A program made the position numbers and the translations under genes. From contig NZ_JAHYSG010000066.1 in the NCBI RefSeq assembly GCF_022095675.1, positions 5,021 to 69,020 of the forward strand: a DNA stretch of 64,000 nucleotides, written 5' to 3'. Positions 1 through 12,600 of the stretch are shown in pieces; the first letter of the stretch is position 1; each line of letters begins with the position of its first letter. Source of the stretch: Dactylosporangium sp. AC04546. GTDB lineage: Bacteria > Actinomycetota > Actinomycetes > Mycobacteriales > Micromonosporaceae. The notes beneath the pieces are model-generated. The model did no database searches. It was not told where the DNA came from and saw only the letters and a list, made by a program, of their open reading frames with translations.

Positions 1-3000
1 CGGTTCGACGGCGTGCAGTACGGTCGGCTCACCCCGGCGATGCTGGCCGCGCGTGAACAGGTCGCCGACTGGGCCGAGCGGGCCGGGACCGCCGCCGACG
101 AGGTGCCGGACCTCGCCGACACGGCCGCCCAGCTCGCGTTCGCCCGCGAGGTCCTGACGGCCCGCGACGCCGCCGAGGCCGCCGCGCGGGCCGCAGCCGC
201 GGAGTTCCGGGCCGCGCAGGTCGCGCTGCGCCGGGCCAGGCGCGCCCAGCGGCAGGTGGCGCTCTGGGCCTCGTTCATCCCCGGATACGGCATCGAGCGG
301 GTACCGGCGGTCGCGGCGCAGGTGCGCACCGCCCAGGAGCGCTACGACGAGCTGACGCGGCACCATCTCGGCGGTGCCCGGCTGACCCCCGCGCGGGCCG
401 CGGCCCTCGCCGAGGCCGTGACACTGGTCGCGCAGGCCCGGGGGCTGGCCCGCCCACCCGTGACCGCGGACGCGACGGGATCGGGCGGCGCCACCGGGTC
501 GACGTCGAGCGATGGCTTCTCCGTCCCGTCGGCCGCCGAGGTCGCGGCGGCCAACGAGGCTCGGGCCCGGGCGGCGGCGACGCACCGGCGGCTGCTCGAC
601 AACCGCCCACCGCAACTGTCCGAGGCGCAGTCGGCCGTGCTGGCCCACCGCGTGCTGGACGAGCGCGCCCGGACGGAGGGCGCGAAGGCGTACCTGCGGC
701 GGCTGGGTCAGTCCGCGCTCACCGGGGTCACCCCGCACGAGTACTTCACCGCGGCGCAGGCGAGGGCGGCGGCCGGGCTGAGTGACCCCGACGCGTTGTC
801 CGCCAACGAGGTCGCCGCCCTCGCCCTGATGAACGAGCTGACGGCGCACCACCAACCGCTGATCGACGCCCTGGCCGCGGGCGGCGACACGCCCCTCATG
901 GCGGAGGCCCGGCGGGAGGCCGCCGAGGCGTTCGGCGGCGACAATGCCGAGCGCGACGCCGCCGTACGCGCGATGCTGTGGGAGGCCGTGTACGAGCAGC
1001 GGTTCGTCCGGGGCGGCGGGCTCGAGGCACGGGCGGCGCAGGCCCGCCAAGACGTCCTGGACGCGTACGACCGCGCGCAGGAGTCGGACGCGGACCGGGC
1101 AGCGTACCTCGCCCTCCGCGACGCGGTGCTGGCCGCGGCCTGGCCGTCGGCGGCGCAGCAGCTCGCGTTGCGCGAGGTGTTCTGGGCCTGGGAACGGCGC
1201 CAGAACGACGACGTCGCCGACGCCACCCGGCTGGCCGGTGAGACCTATCGGCGGATGATGACGGATCCCGGGGAGCTGCGCCGTGCCGCGCACGATGCGC
1301 GCTTCCAGGTCGCCACTCCGGAGCAGGCGGAGCTGGTCCGCGAGGCCGGCGAGGCGGCGGCGCAGGCGACGCGGGAGCAGATCGTGCGCCGCGCCCGGCC
1401 CGCCGCCCTCGCCCTCGCCGCCCAGGCGGCCCGCGCCGCGCTGGCCGAGGCGTTCGGGCAGGCCGGCGGCGGGCTCGGCGTGGTTGCCGGTACGGACGTG
1501 ATGCTGCCGGACGCGCACGTGCCGGACGTGCTCGACGTGCTCGACGACCTCAACGGCGACGATGTCGCGAGTCACCTGGCCGCGATCGCCGCCTTGCCGC
1601 TCGGACTGACCAATGACGCGACGCCGGGCGAGATCCTTGCGATGGGCGACGCCGCGTCCGGGCTCGCACGGGCGGTACGGCTGGACGGCGTGTACCGGGG
1701 TGCCCGGGCCCGCGCGGCACAGGCCTACCACGCGGTGTACCGGGAATCCGTACGGGCATACCTCGACGACCACGCGCAAGAGATCGACGACGCCCGGGCG
1801 AGCGCCGAGCGCGCCACCATCGACGAGCTCCTGGCGCCGCCGCCGACCCCCGCACCGGCGACCGACGCCCTGCGGGCCCAGGCACACCGGGAGCGGCGCC
1901 GCGCGTACAACGCCGTCACCGAAACGGTTCTGGCCCCGGCTCGCGGCCGGGCGCGGGCCGCTCACCTGGTCGAGTTCCTGCGGACCATCTCCGCGGCGGT
2001 CGCGTTGACCTCGACGGAGGCCAACGACGCGGGCGCCTCGGCCCGCGCCGCCGTCGACGCGAAGCTCGCCGCGCCGTACCAGGACGGCGAGGGCCAACCG
2101 ACCCATCAGGTGCTCGGCGACCTGGCGGAGCTCAACGTGCTGCGCGAGGTGCTCACCCCGATCCGCCACCACCTTCGCGGAGACGAGCTGCGCCCGGGCC
2201 CCTCGGACCAACCCGGCGCCGACATGGCCTGGACCAGCCGGCGCTGGACACCCGCACAGCTCGCCGCCCAGCAGGAGCTCGAGCGGGTCCTCGCCGGGCT
2301 CGCCCAGCAACCGCCGGACCGGTTCGGGCTGGAGAACGCCACCACGACCAACGCGCTCCTCGACGAGGTGGCCGCGGCCGTCCGCCGGCGACAGCCCGAG
2401 ATCGACCGGGCCCGCGAGCAGCTCCGGCGGGACCACGAGCAGGCGACGGCGGCCGGACCGCAGGCGTGGCGCGACTTCGTGGCGGCCCAGCAGCGGCTCG
2501 TGCTCGGCGTGGAGGGCGACCGGGCGTACGCCGACGAACTCCGCGCCACCGCGGAGTTCTGGGCCCGCGTCCAGGCGGCGCTGGGCGCCCGCGACGCGGT
2601 CCTCGACGAAGCGCGGGAACGGGCCGGGCGGGCACACGACGACGTCCTCCGCGAGGCCCTGGAGAGCGGCACGGCGGAGCTCGACGGCCAGCTGGTCCCG
2701 GTCCGCGCGGCGGCGCAGACCGCCGGGAACCGCGCCTACCAGCGCGCGTTGGCGCAGCGGGTGCGGTACGGCAGCCACGACGCGCAGCCGCTCGACGCGG
2801 CCCGGCCGCCGGCGCTGACCCCCGACCAATGGGCCGAGGTCGAGCGGGCGGGTGTCCAGGCCGAGGCCGAGGAGCCCCAGCGGCTGCGCGGCATCGCGGC
2901 CGCGGTGGGGCTGCTCGCCGAGACACAGACCCGCCGACGGGAGTTGGCCCGCATCGACGCCGCCCAGGCCGAGGAAGCTCCGGGGCGGGTCGCCGCGATC

Positions 3001-3660
3001 GTGGCCCTCGTCGCCGACGGCCATACCCCATCCACGGAGGACACCGCTTGGCTCGCGCAGGCCAAGCGGCTGCACGAACGCCTCCGCGAGCCGCAGGCCC
3101 GACGCCGGTACGCCCAGGCCGGCCGGGCCGCGCGGGAACAGGTCGAGCAGGCGGCGCGAACCGCCGCCGCCCACGACCCGAACTGGCACCAGCTCGTCCG
3201 GCCCGGGTCTGCGGCCGCCTCGATGCGGATCGAGGATCTCGCCGAAGCGGCCCATCGGGCCGGGACCGCCGACGCTCTGGTCGCTGAGCACGCGGCCGCG
3301 CTGGCGGAGATCGACGCCGAGCTTGCGGAGGCGGAGTCGCTCACGTGGGACCTCAGCGTGCTCGTCGACGCGTTCACGGCACCGGTGGGTACGGACCCCG
3401 CGGGCTACTGGACCGCCGTCGCCGACACCTTGCGTGAGGTGCGCCTGGCCGAGCTCCAGCGCCAGCGGGTACAGGCCGTTCGGATGCGGGCCGAGATGGC
3501 GGCGACCCGGGCCGGCCGCCGGGTCACGGGTGAGAACGCGGCCACCGAGGCCATGCTCGTCGCCGCGGCCGGCCGTCTCGCCAGGCAACGGCGTATCGCC
3601 GAGCTTCGCACGGCCGCCGCCGTGCAGCCGGCCGCCGCTTCGGCGCGACGGCTGCCCGCC
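1..3660 (+). other. Protein region: Ala/Arg-rich helical segment, giant protein N-part
   Basis: Residues 1-1220 of the visible giant protein are dominated by Ala, Arg, Glu, Leu and Asp with almost no Gly/Pro breaks. This is the composition of long helical bundles or coiled coils. No enzyme motif was seen. A second region of the same character lies at 29340-33000, so helical spacers alternate with catalytic modules. Confidence 0.5.
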
Positions 3661-6600
3661 GGCCTCACGTCCACCGATGGTGGCGGGGCGGCCCGTGCTG
3701 GTCACGGCTGGGGCGAGCGGGGACGGATCGAGCGCATCGGCCGGCACCGCCTCGACGGCGGAGACACGGACGGGTTGGCCGACGAGGCTGTCGCCGCGCG
3801 ACCGGCGGGCCTGCCCGGGCGGGGTCGGCTGGGCGACGATGAGCAGGGTGCGATCGACGCGCAGCTCCGCGCCGGGTTTGTGCGGCGGTTCACGGCGCTG
3901 GGCAGCGAGGAGGCGGCCAAGCGGCTGGCCGGCGCGCGGGGGCTCCGACTGACGGTGCGCGACCGGCATGGCCTCGCCTACCGGGTCACCGTCGCGCTCC
4001 AGCTCGGCGACCCCGCCTCCGTCGATCCGTTGCCAGCATCGCAGCTCGCCGAACCGGGCCCGCCCACCGCGCCCGGCGGCGCGCCCGGCGGCGCGCCCGG
4101 CGGCGCGCCCGGCGGCGCGCCCGGCGTGGCCGTCGAGGCGACCCACGAGACAGGCGCCGCGCACGCCTCGACCTCGACCGACATCACGGGCGGCGTCCTG
4201 CCGATCGACGGCGTACAGATCGCGCTCGCCGGCGGCTCGGCCCCCGGCAACGTCGGCGCCGGCCTGGCGATCGAGGCCGAGGCCAGGCGTACCCACGAGG
4301 CGGGCCGGTCGGTGTCCGCGAGCGCGACCCGGTCGATCGGGTACTCCGGCGAGGAGTCTCGGTTCCGCCTGACCGGCGCCGAGTGGCAGGTCACAATCGA
4401 GCCGCCGGCGGACTCGCCCGCCGAGGCGTTGACGGCGAACCAGCCGGTCGGCGACGCGGGCGTGGTGCTCAGCGTGCCCGTGGAGCACACCGTCCGGCAG
4501 CCGGCCGACGCCGGCGAGGTCATCCCGGTGCCCGCCCCGACCGGTCCGGCGGCCCGGGAACGGCTGCGCCGGCTGTTGGGGTCGGTGTCCGCCGCCGTCG
4601 AGTCGGTGTCCGGCCTGGACCGGCTCGCCAGCAACGTCCTCGGCAACTTCGAGGGCGCCGGCGAGAGCTTCGAGGAGAGCGTGACCGACGCGCTCAGCGA
4701 GCGGACCATGGTGGCGAACGGGACCCAGCTCCTCGGTGGTGGCGTGCCGACGCCGGTCTTCCCGTCGGGGCGGCACCGCGAGGAGGCCGCGTTCCACGTC
4801 ACGGCACTGCCCCGCAGCATCCAGCGGATCGACACCCGGGAGCACCCGCTCGTCACCGATTCCCGAGGGCACGCGTCGGCCCTCACGACCGACGCGTACG
4901 GTACGTCGGTATCGGCCAACCCGTACGTCAAGGGCGGGCCGCTGTTCGGCGCCGAGTCGGACTCCGCCGGGGACCTCGCCGGCTTCAACGCCCATGCCGC
5001 GCTCACCGTCCGCACGAGCGGCGAGGTCGAGGCCCAGGCAACCATCGGCGCAGGAAGATGGAACCGGTCCGAGTACGAGGGCCCGGTGGCCGTGTACCGC
5101 GTCACGGCCGACCTGAGTGCGGAGATCGCCGCCACCGCGGCCTCGGTCCCCGGAGCGCCGGTGCTCGCCGACGGGGTGCTCATCCTGCACATTCCGGAGC
5201 CGGAGGCGGCCCGGTTCGAGGCCATGGTCCACGGGTTGGCCGATCCGGAACCGTCCCAGTCTCCCGCCGTGGACGGTGACGGCGAGCCGACCGGCCGGTT
5301 CGAACCCATCGGGCTCGCCACCGGCCGTGGCCTCGGCTCGGCGACGGCGGACCTGATGTCCGGGTCGGAGCTGTTGGTCGACAAGATTCTCGACTCCGTC
5401 GAGTCGCTGCGACGCGGCGCACCCTGGCTGTCGCCACCGACCGCGCTCGACCGGCATCAGCTGCGCCGCGAGCTGGCCGCCGACTTCTCGACCGACGCGC
5501 TGCTCGGCAACCAGAACGCCTTCTTCGCCGAGGCCGACCCGGACGGGTCCGCCGCCGGGGCGGCGCCGTCGGAGGATCGGGCGCTCACGGGTGCCGGGGC
5601 GCGCTACCGCCGGACGCGGTCGGTGCCGGGCGGTGACGAAGTGGTCACCGTCCGGGTGTTCCCGGTGCGGCGCGGGGACCCCCGGATCGGCCGCCAGGAG
5701 CGGGGCACGCTCCGGCTGCTGCCGGGACACTCGGCCGGCAGCGCCGGCGCCGACACGCTCGCCGGCGGATTCGGCTACGCGGTGGGTGCCGTCGCCGCGA
5801 TCCCGTTCGGCCGGGTGGCGCGCTGGCTGCGCAGCATCGGCCTGGGTGGCCTGCGCAGCCGGCTGTGGACCCGGTCGCGGACCGGCCGGGTCGGCCTCCA
5901 GGGCACCGGGCGCCGCGGCGGCACCTACGAGGGGCCGCTCTCCACGTTCGACTACGACCTGGACTACATCGTCGAGGTGGAGGTCACGTTCACGCCGCGC
6001 ACGACGTCGGGCGGGCTGCTGGTAGCGCTGTTGAACAGCCTGCGCAACCAGTTCCGGGCCGCCGTGCCGGCCGACGAGACCCGGCCGAGCCCGCGGACCA
6101 GACGCATGCGGGACGTCGTCCGGGACGGCCGCGTGCGGTTCGTGATGCCGGAGTCGCTCGCGCCCACGGTACCCGTCTCGACGGCCGAGATCCGCTCCAT
6201 CGGCGCCGCCCGTTCGGTGCCGGCGGTGCAGACCACACCGGCGCCGGCCGTGCGTGCGCCGGCGCCGCGGTACGGCCCGCCCGCACCGACCCCGCCCCGG
6301 CGCGCACCCCGGCCGGTACTGCCGAACGACGTCCAGCAGGCGCTCGGCGAGCGCGCCGGCGTCACCGGCGAGGACATCGTCACCGACGTCCTGGGCACCG
6401 CCGCGCTCGCCCGTGAGCTGGCCGACATGCTCGCCGGTACCGGTGTGTCGGAGAGCTCCATCCAGGCAGCCGCCGAGCTGCTCACCAACCCCGACCAGCT
6501 CGCCGGGCAGTGGATGCGGGGCACGGAGGCGGCGCTGGAGTTCGAGACGCTGACGCCGGGCGGGTTCGTGGACACCCGGGCCCGCATCACGGTGCAGGCG

Positions 6601-9600
6601 CAGGCCTTCGGGCTGGCGCCGGGCGCCGGCCAGGTCAGGCTGCGCCGTGAGGACCTGGTCGACTCCCGGAGTGAGGTGGAGTCCGGCTCGGCCCGGCACG
6701 CCGCCCGGAAGGTGGTCATCCGCATCGGTGACGTCGACCAGGCAAGCGAGACCCAGTCGCCGGGCACTCCCGTGCAGGTGGCCTGGTTCGGCTACGGCCG
6801 CGTCACGGAGAACACCCGCAGCGTCTCGGTGTCCGATGTGGACGAGGTCGGCGCCGGTCGCTGGCTCAGTCAGCCGGAGGCGGTCCACACCGAGCACCGC
6901 GCGAACCTCGTCTTCCGGCTGACCGCGGAGATCAACGGCGAGAACGCGGTGCATCGAGGCAGACCGCGGAGCAGCACCCGGTTCGTCGTGGTGGACCAGG
7001 GGTTGTCGCTCCTGCGGCCGGAGCCGGCGCCGCCGGCCGACCCACCGCCGGGTGTGCCCGCCACGATCGCGCCGGGCCGGCTGCCAGGCGTGGCCGTGAC
7101 CGAACGCCTCCTTGCCGCACCGGACCAACACTCCGCCGAAGGGCTGGGCCCGGTCCAGGCGGCCGCGCAGCAACTGCTGCGCCGGCGGGCGCCCGAGCTG
7201 CTCACCTCGCAGTGGGTGCTCGCCTCCGACGGCGCCGGCGGCGTCCACAACGAACTGTCCGACAGCCGGATGCCGGCCGACCTGAACGCGCTCCTGCAGC
7301 TCGGCTCGCTCGAGTCGATGTCCGAACAGCTCCTGGGGCCGGGCATCGTGCTGCACCCGTCGGCCGACGCGGCCAACCGCAGCGAACGGGTTCAGCTCGT
7401 GGTCCGGGCCACCCGTCAGTCCGGCTACCGGTACGTCGACGACGTCCCGGACATGTCGGTCGGCCGGCTGCGCACCGCCATCCGCAATCGAATGCGCGCG
7501 TCCGGCCGGGGTCGCGAGGCCGGCAACCAGGCCGGCCTCGGCGTCAACGCACCCCAGCCCGGCGGCCCGGCCGCGTTCGCATCGGGCGGCGCCACCGCCA
7601 CCCACCTCGGACTGTCCCATGTGGAGCACAGTGCGGTCGAGGAGTCCGCGGGCCGGCAGGACCTCGTCGAGCTGACCGGGTTCGGGCACCGGTACGCCGG
7701 CACGACCAGGATCACCGTCGAGGTGGTCCGGACGACCAAACCGTCCACGCTGTTCAACACGCTGACGCTCGGGTTGCTGGGCACGCTGCTGTGGCGCCCG
7801 TACCGCCACCAACCGCCCGACGGCGGCATCCCCGAGGCCGGCACCGGTCCGGGACTGGGCGAGGCCGACCTGACCGAGGTCGTGATGATCCCGTCCGCGG
7901 CACTCCCGGGCGTACAGGAGGCCGCCGCGGCTGTCGCCGGCGCGGCTCCGGAGTTCTCCTCGTCGCCGTTCCCGATCGGCCAGGTCGACGCGGCCCTGAC
8001 CGACGCCGACCGGCCACCGCCACCGCCCGACGGCAAGCCGTTCGAGGTGACCCCGCAGGACCTGGCCGACCGGAAGGTGCTGCTCGCCGCGGTCGACCCG
8101 CTGGCCGCGCGGGCGTTGTTCGACAACGTCATGTCCGTGCTCTCCGGCGAGCAGCCGGCCAGCAACGGCAAACGGAGCCTGGCCGTCGCCAAGCTGTTCG
8201 GCTGGGGCGGCCGGCCGATCGACGCGCTGCGACGCGTGCTGTCCGGGCCGTCGCTGTCCGGCCACGCGCACCGCGCCGTACGGTCCGAAGGCTACGACCC
8301 GCCGGCGCTGCTCTCCGGCGACGGCGCGTTCACCGACCTGCAGGGCGAGGTGGCGATCCGCTACTCGTTCTACGACGCGAAGGCCCGGGACTTCGTACCC
8401 TCCCGGATCAAGGCGCACAGCTTCGGCGAGCAGCGCTCGACCACCGAGCAGTCCAGCGGGCACGCCGACGGGCTGGAGCTCAGTTCGGCCGCGGCGTTCG
8501 GCCTGCTCGGCGACCTCCTCGGAGACGGTCCGGCGACCGACGGTCATCCGCTCACCACGTCGGTCCTGCGCACGAACGCCGCGCTCGGCGTCGAGCAGCG
8601 CCGCACCACGCGCCACTCGGCGACCACGCGGTCCCGCGTCGGTCAGGTCACCGACCGCGAGCTGCCGTACCTGCTGGTGGACTCGGGCATGGTCGTCCAT
8701 CTCACCGTGGACGCGCACCGGGTCCGCGGTGAGCTCGACCTCGCCGCCCTCGGCGTACTGGCGAAGCCGGTCGCGGACGGCAAGATGGAGCTGGCCTTCC
8801 GGCTCGACGGGGCGGCCGAGCTGCTCGTGGATCCGCAGACGGCGTTGGCGAAGGCGGACAGCTTCGTCCGCGAGCGGCACGAGTCGCTCACCCCCCACGG
8901 CGTGCCGCTGCGGTCCGGGGCGTACCTGCCGGGCCCGGAGGGTTCCGTCGAGGCGTTCGCGGCGGCCGAGGCGCTCCCCGAGTTCTCGGGCGCGTACACG
9001 GTGGCCGGTCACTACGACCAGACGCTCGACGCGCTGCGACTGGGCGAGGACCTGCTTGACGTCCAGCGGGCGGCCGAACGCATCGTAGGGTCGCCGACGT
9101 GGGCCGGGCAGGAGGTGGTCGTCCTGGTCGTGGGCGGCGCGGGGCAGGGGCGCCCACCCGACCCGACCGACCCCACCGCGACCGGCAGCGCCTACGCGGC
9201 CCGGCTCGCGGCCGAGCTGAGCCGGCTGGAGGGCCGGCCGATCCGGGTCGTCGCGACCGCGGACGATGCCGTGCAGCTCCCGGGCGACCCCCGCGCGCTG
9301 CGGATCGTCGCCGCCCGCACCGGCGGTGCCACCGCCCTGGATCGGCGCGAGCCGGGCGGGCTCCGGCTCGGCAACTGGATCGTGTTCCTGGGTGAGCACT
9401 CGTCGACCGTGCTCGGCTCCGACCTCGTCTCGGCGCTCACGGTGGAGCTGCCGGAGGCGGGCGTCGCGGCGTTGCCGATGCGGGCCGCCCCGGTCGGCGT
9501 CGCGCCGCCCACCGGCGGGTACCTCTGGGCAGGGGCGCGTCCGAGCGTGCGGGCGCGGCTGGACCCCGAGACCGGCGTGTATTACCTGCCGGGCAACCTC

Positions 9601-12600
9601 GTGGCCGAGGTCGTCGACAACACCGTGCTGATCCGCCGGGCCGACGGGACCTCCGCCGGGGCGTCCACGGCGGACACGTCGCGCGCGCTGCGGTACGCGC
9701 GCAGTGTGGTGGACCAGGTCGCCTCCGCCGGCGAAGACCTGATCCGCCTGGTGACGACGCCCGACGTGACCGACGACTTGTTGCTGCAGGCGTTCGAGCC
9801 GCTGTCGGTGCTGCTCGGCGCCCGGCGCGGGCGGGTGTGGCTGCATCGGGCGGGCGCCGGCGACGGCGGCCAGCTGTCGCTCGCCCAGCACCTCGCGGAG
9901 CGCGAGCAGCTCGAGCTGATCGCCCCGGTGGGCGAGTTCCGGGTGCTCGGCCGGTACGCCAGCGGAGTGCACCGGCGACACGTGTCCGGCCGGCCCGACG
10001 AGGCGTACCCCACTGCGCCGCCGGGGTTCGTGCTGACCACCGTGCGCTCCGGCATCGTGCTGGACGTGGACGGCGGCACGGCCGGCACAGTGGAACCGCC
10101 GTCGGTCCCGGCCCCCGCGGACGCGGTCAACGTCTACATCGGCGACCTCGACGGCGCGCAGGTCGACGTCGTCGCCGGCCTGTCGGCGCGGGCCCGGTCG
10201 CGCCTGCGGCTGTTCCCGCTCGCGCCGTCGAGCGGTCCCGTGCCGGCGTCGCCGCTCGGCTCGCTGCTGGACGCCTCGGACCGGGCCGGAGCGCACGTGG
10301 TCACGCGCCGGTCGGCCGTGCCGGACCTGCGGATCGGGAACCACGCGTCGAATCCCCGGGTCGTCGGTCTCACGCTGGACGGCAAGCCGACGATCCTGGC
10401 CGCGGCCGACCTCGTCTCGGTCGCGCCGCCGACGTCGACCGGGCAGCCCAGCGCCGGACCGCCAGGGCGGCGCCCCCACGGTCAGGCACGCACCACGTCC
10501 CGCCCCCGCGAGGCGATGCCGCCACCGCTGCGGTTGCCCGGGTCGCTGTCGCCGTTCACGGTCACGCTGGTCCGGGGCGACGTGCGGCGGCAGAACGTCA
10601 ACGCGGTCGTCGAGGCCGTGCCCTACCCGACTTGGGAGCCCCCGGGCGGCGCCGCGCTCTTCGCCGAGCGGGGACTTGACCACAGCGGCACCGGTCTCGT
10701 CGTCCAGGTGCCCACGCCGGTCCGGCGCCGGCAGGACGCGCTCTACGACGCGTACGTGGGCGTGTTCGCCGCGATCGCACAGGGAGAGCCGGACGTTCTC
10801 GCCGCGGCCGGCGCCCCGGTCACGTCGATCGCCATGCCGTTGCTCGCCCTGGAGGGCACGCAGTGGACCGCGGAGGACGCGGTTCGCATCGCCGGCAAGG
10901 CGTTGCGGGACGTCGTCACCACGGTCACCGACGTGGTGCTGGTCCTGCCGGAGGAGACCGGCGGGCGCGACCTCGACCAGATCGTCGGATGGCTCACCGA
11001 CACCGAGCCCGAACGATTCGTCCCGTTGGGCATCCCGGAGCTCCTGCAGGGTGCGCCGGAGATCCGCCGGCAGCTGCTCAGCGTGCTGCCTGCCGAGCTC
11101 GTGCCGTCGGAGGTCGAGTTCGAGACCCGCCTGATGATCGGGTACTCGCGGCTGGCCAATGAACCGTCGCTGCCGCCGACGTCGCTCGTGCTGGATCTCG
11201 GCGAGGGTCCGAGCGCGGTCGAGGTGCGACTCTCGCTGGTGGTGAGCAACCCCCGACCGCACCGGGGCTCGGGCCGGCACGGGCAGCAGGTGATCACCGG
11301 GACGCATGACGGGACCTGGCATCCGGCCTCGCGCAACACGCAGTCCTCGATGGAGATCGGCCTCGGTGGGCCGATCCCGATCGCGCTGCCGTTCGCCGTG
11401 CTACCGGGCGTGTCCGTGGTGCCCAGCGTCGTGCTGAGCGCCAACAAGCCGGCGATGGGTCAGACGTCCGACTCGACCGCGTTCACGAGTCAGGTGACGG
11501 ACAACCGCGGCCGCTCGGTCCTGGTCGACTGGGACGTGGTGTGGCGGACGGAGGTGATCCGCACCGGGAACGACGGTTCGATCCAGACGCTGCCCCTGCC
11601 CGCGACGCCGATCCCGAACGGGCTGTCGCTGTGGACGCCGCTCTACTACGCGGAGGCGTCGCCGCAGCACGACACATCGACGCGGCCGAAGTACGACCTG
11701 CCCCACAACATCTCGGTCGAGCGCGTTTTCGGCAGTGAGGAGCTGTTCGCCGCGGCGGTCGACCTCGTCGGCGCCGAGCGCGCCAAGCTGGGCAGCCCGG
11801 TCCGGGCCATCCTGCGCGCCTTCACCGGCGCCGCGCAGGCCGCGGGCCTGGCACACGCCGTGCGACCGCACGGCTTCTGGACCCCGGTCATCGACGAGAC
11901 CGGTACGGTCCTCGGCATCCTGCGCCAGCACACGACCATCACCGGGCTGCGGCCGCGGGGGACATCGAGCAACAAGGGCCTGCTGGAAGAGGTGTTCGTC
12001 GACTCGGCCCAGGCGTCGGCGTCGTCCTCGCGGACGAACTCCATCAAGGCCGGCCTCGTGTTCGGCGGCGGCCTCTTCGCGCCGGCCCTCGAGGCGCTGG
12101 CCGGGCTCGGGTTCGACGTCGGCGTGGGCGCGCGGGTCGGCGGACAACTGCAGCGCGACGACACGATCTCCTACGCCGCCGGGGGCATCGGGCTGGGCGT
12201 GAAAGTGGGGCGGTGGGCCAACTTCTCGGCCGGCTACCAGGTCAGCTACACGAGCACGCTGGAGTTCCAGCCGTTCACGGGAGAGGGTTGGATCCGCCGC
12301 CACACCGCGCCCATCCCGGGCGGCGCGCAGCTACGGGTGCGCGAGCTCGACGCGGTCCGGCTCGGCTATCCCGTCACGGCGTCCGCCCGGTTGCGGGCAG
12401 AGCGCGTGAACTCCGAACGCGCGGCGATCTTCCTCGAGTACCACCAGCGGCAGTCGGCCCTGGCGGCACCGCCGATTGATGCCGTGGACGCGACCGCCCC
12501 GTCGAACGCGTCGGGGTCGTCGGTGCTCGACTGGGAGGACGTCGAGGCGCTGGACGCGCCGTCCCATGCGCCGCTGTGGTCCCGGCGCTACCCGCCGGTG

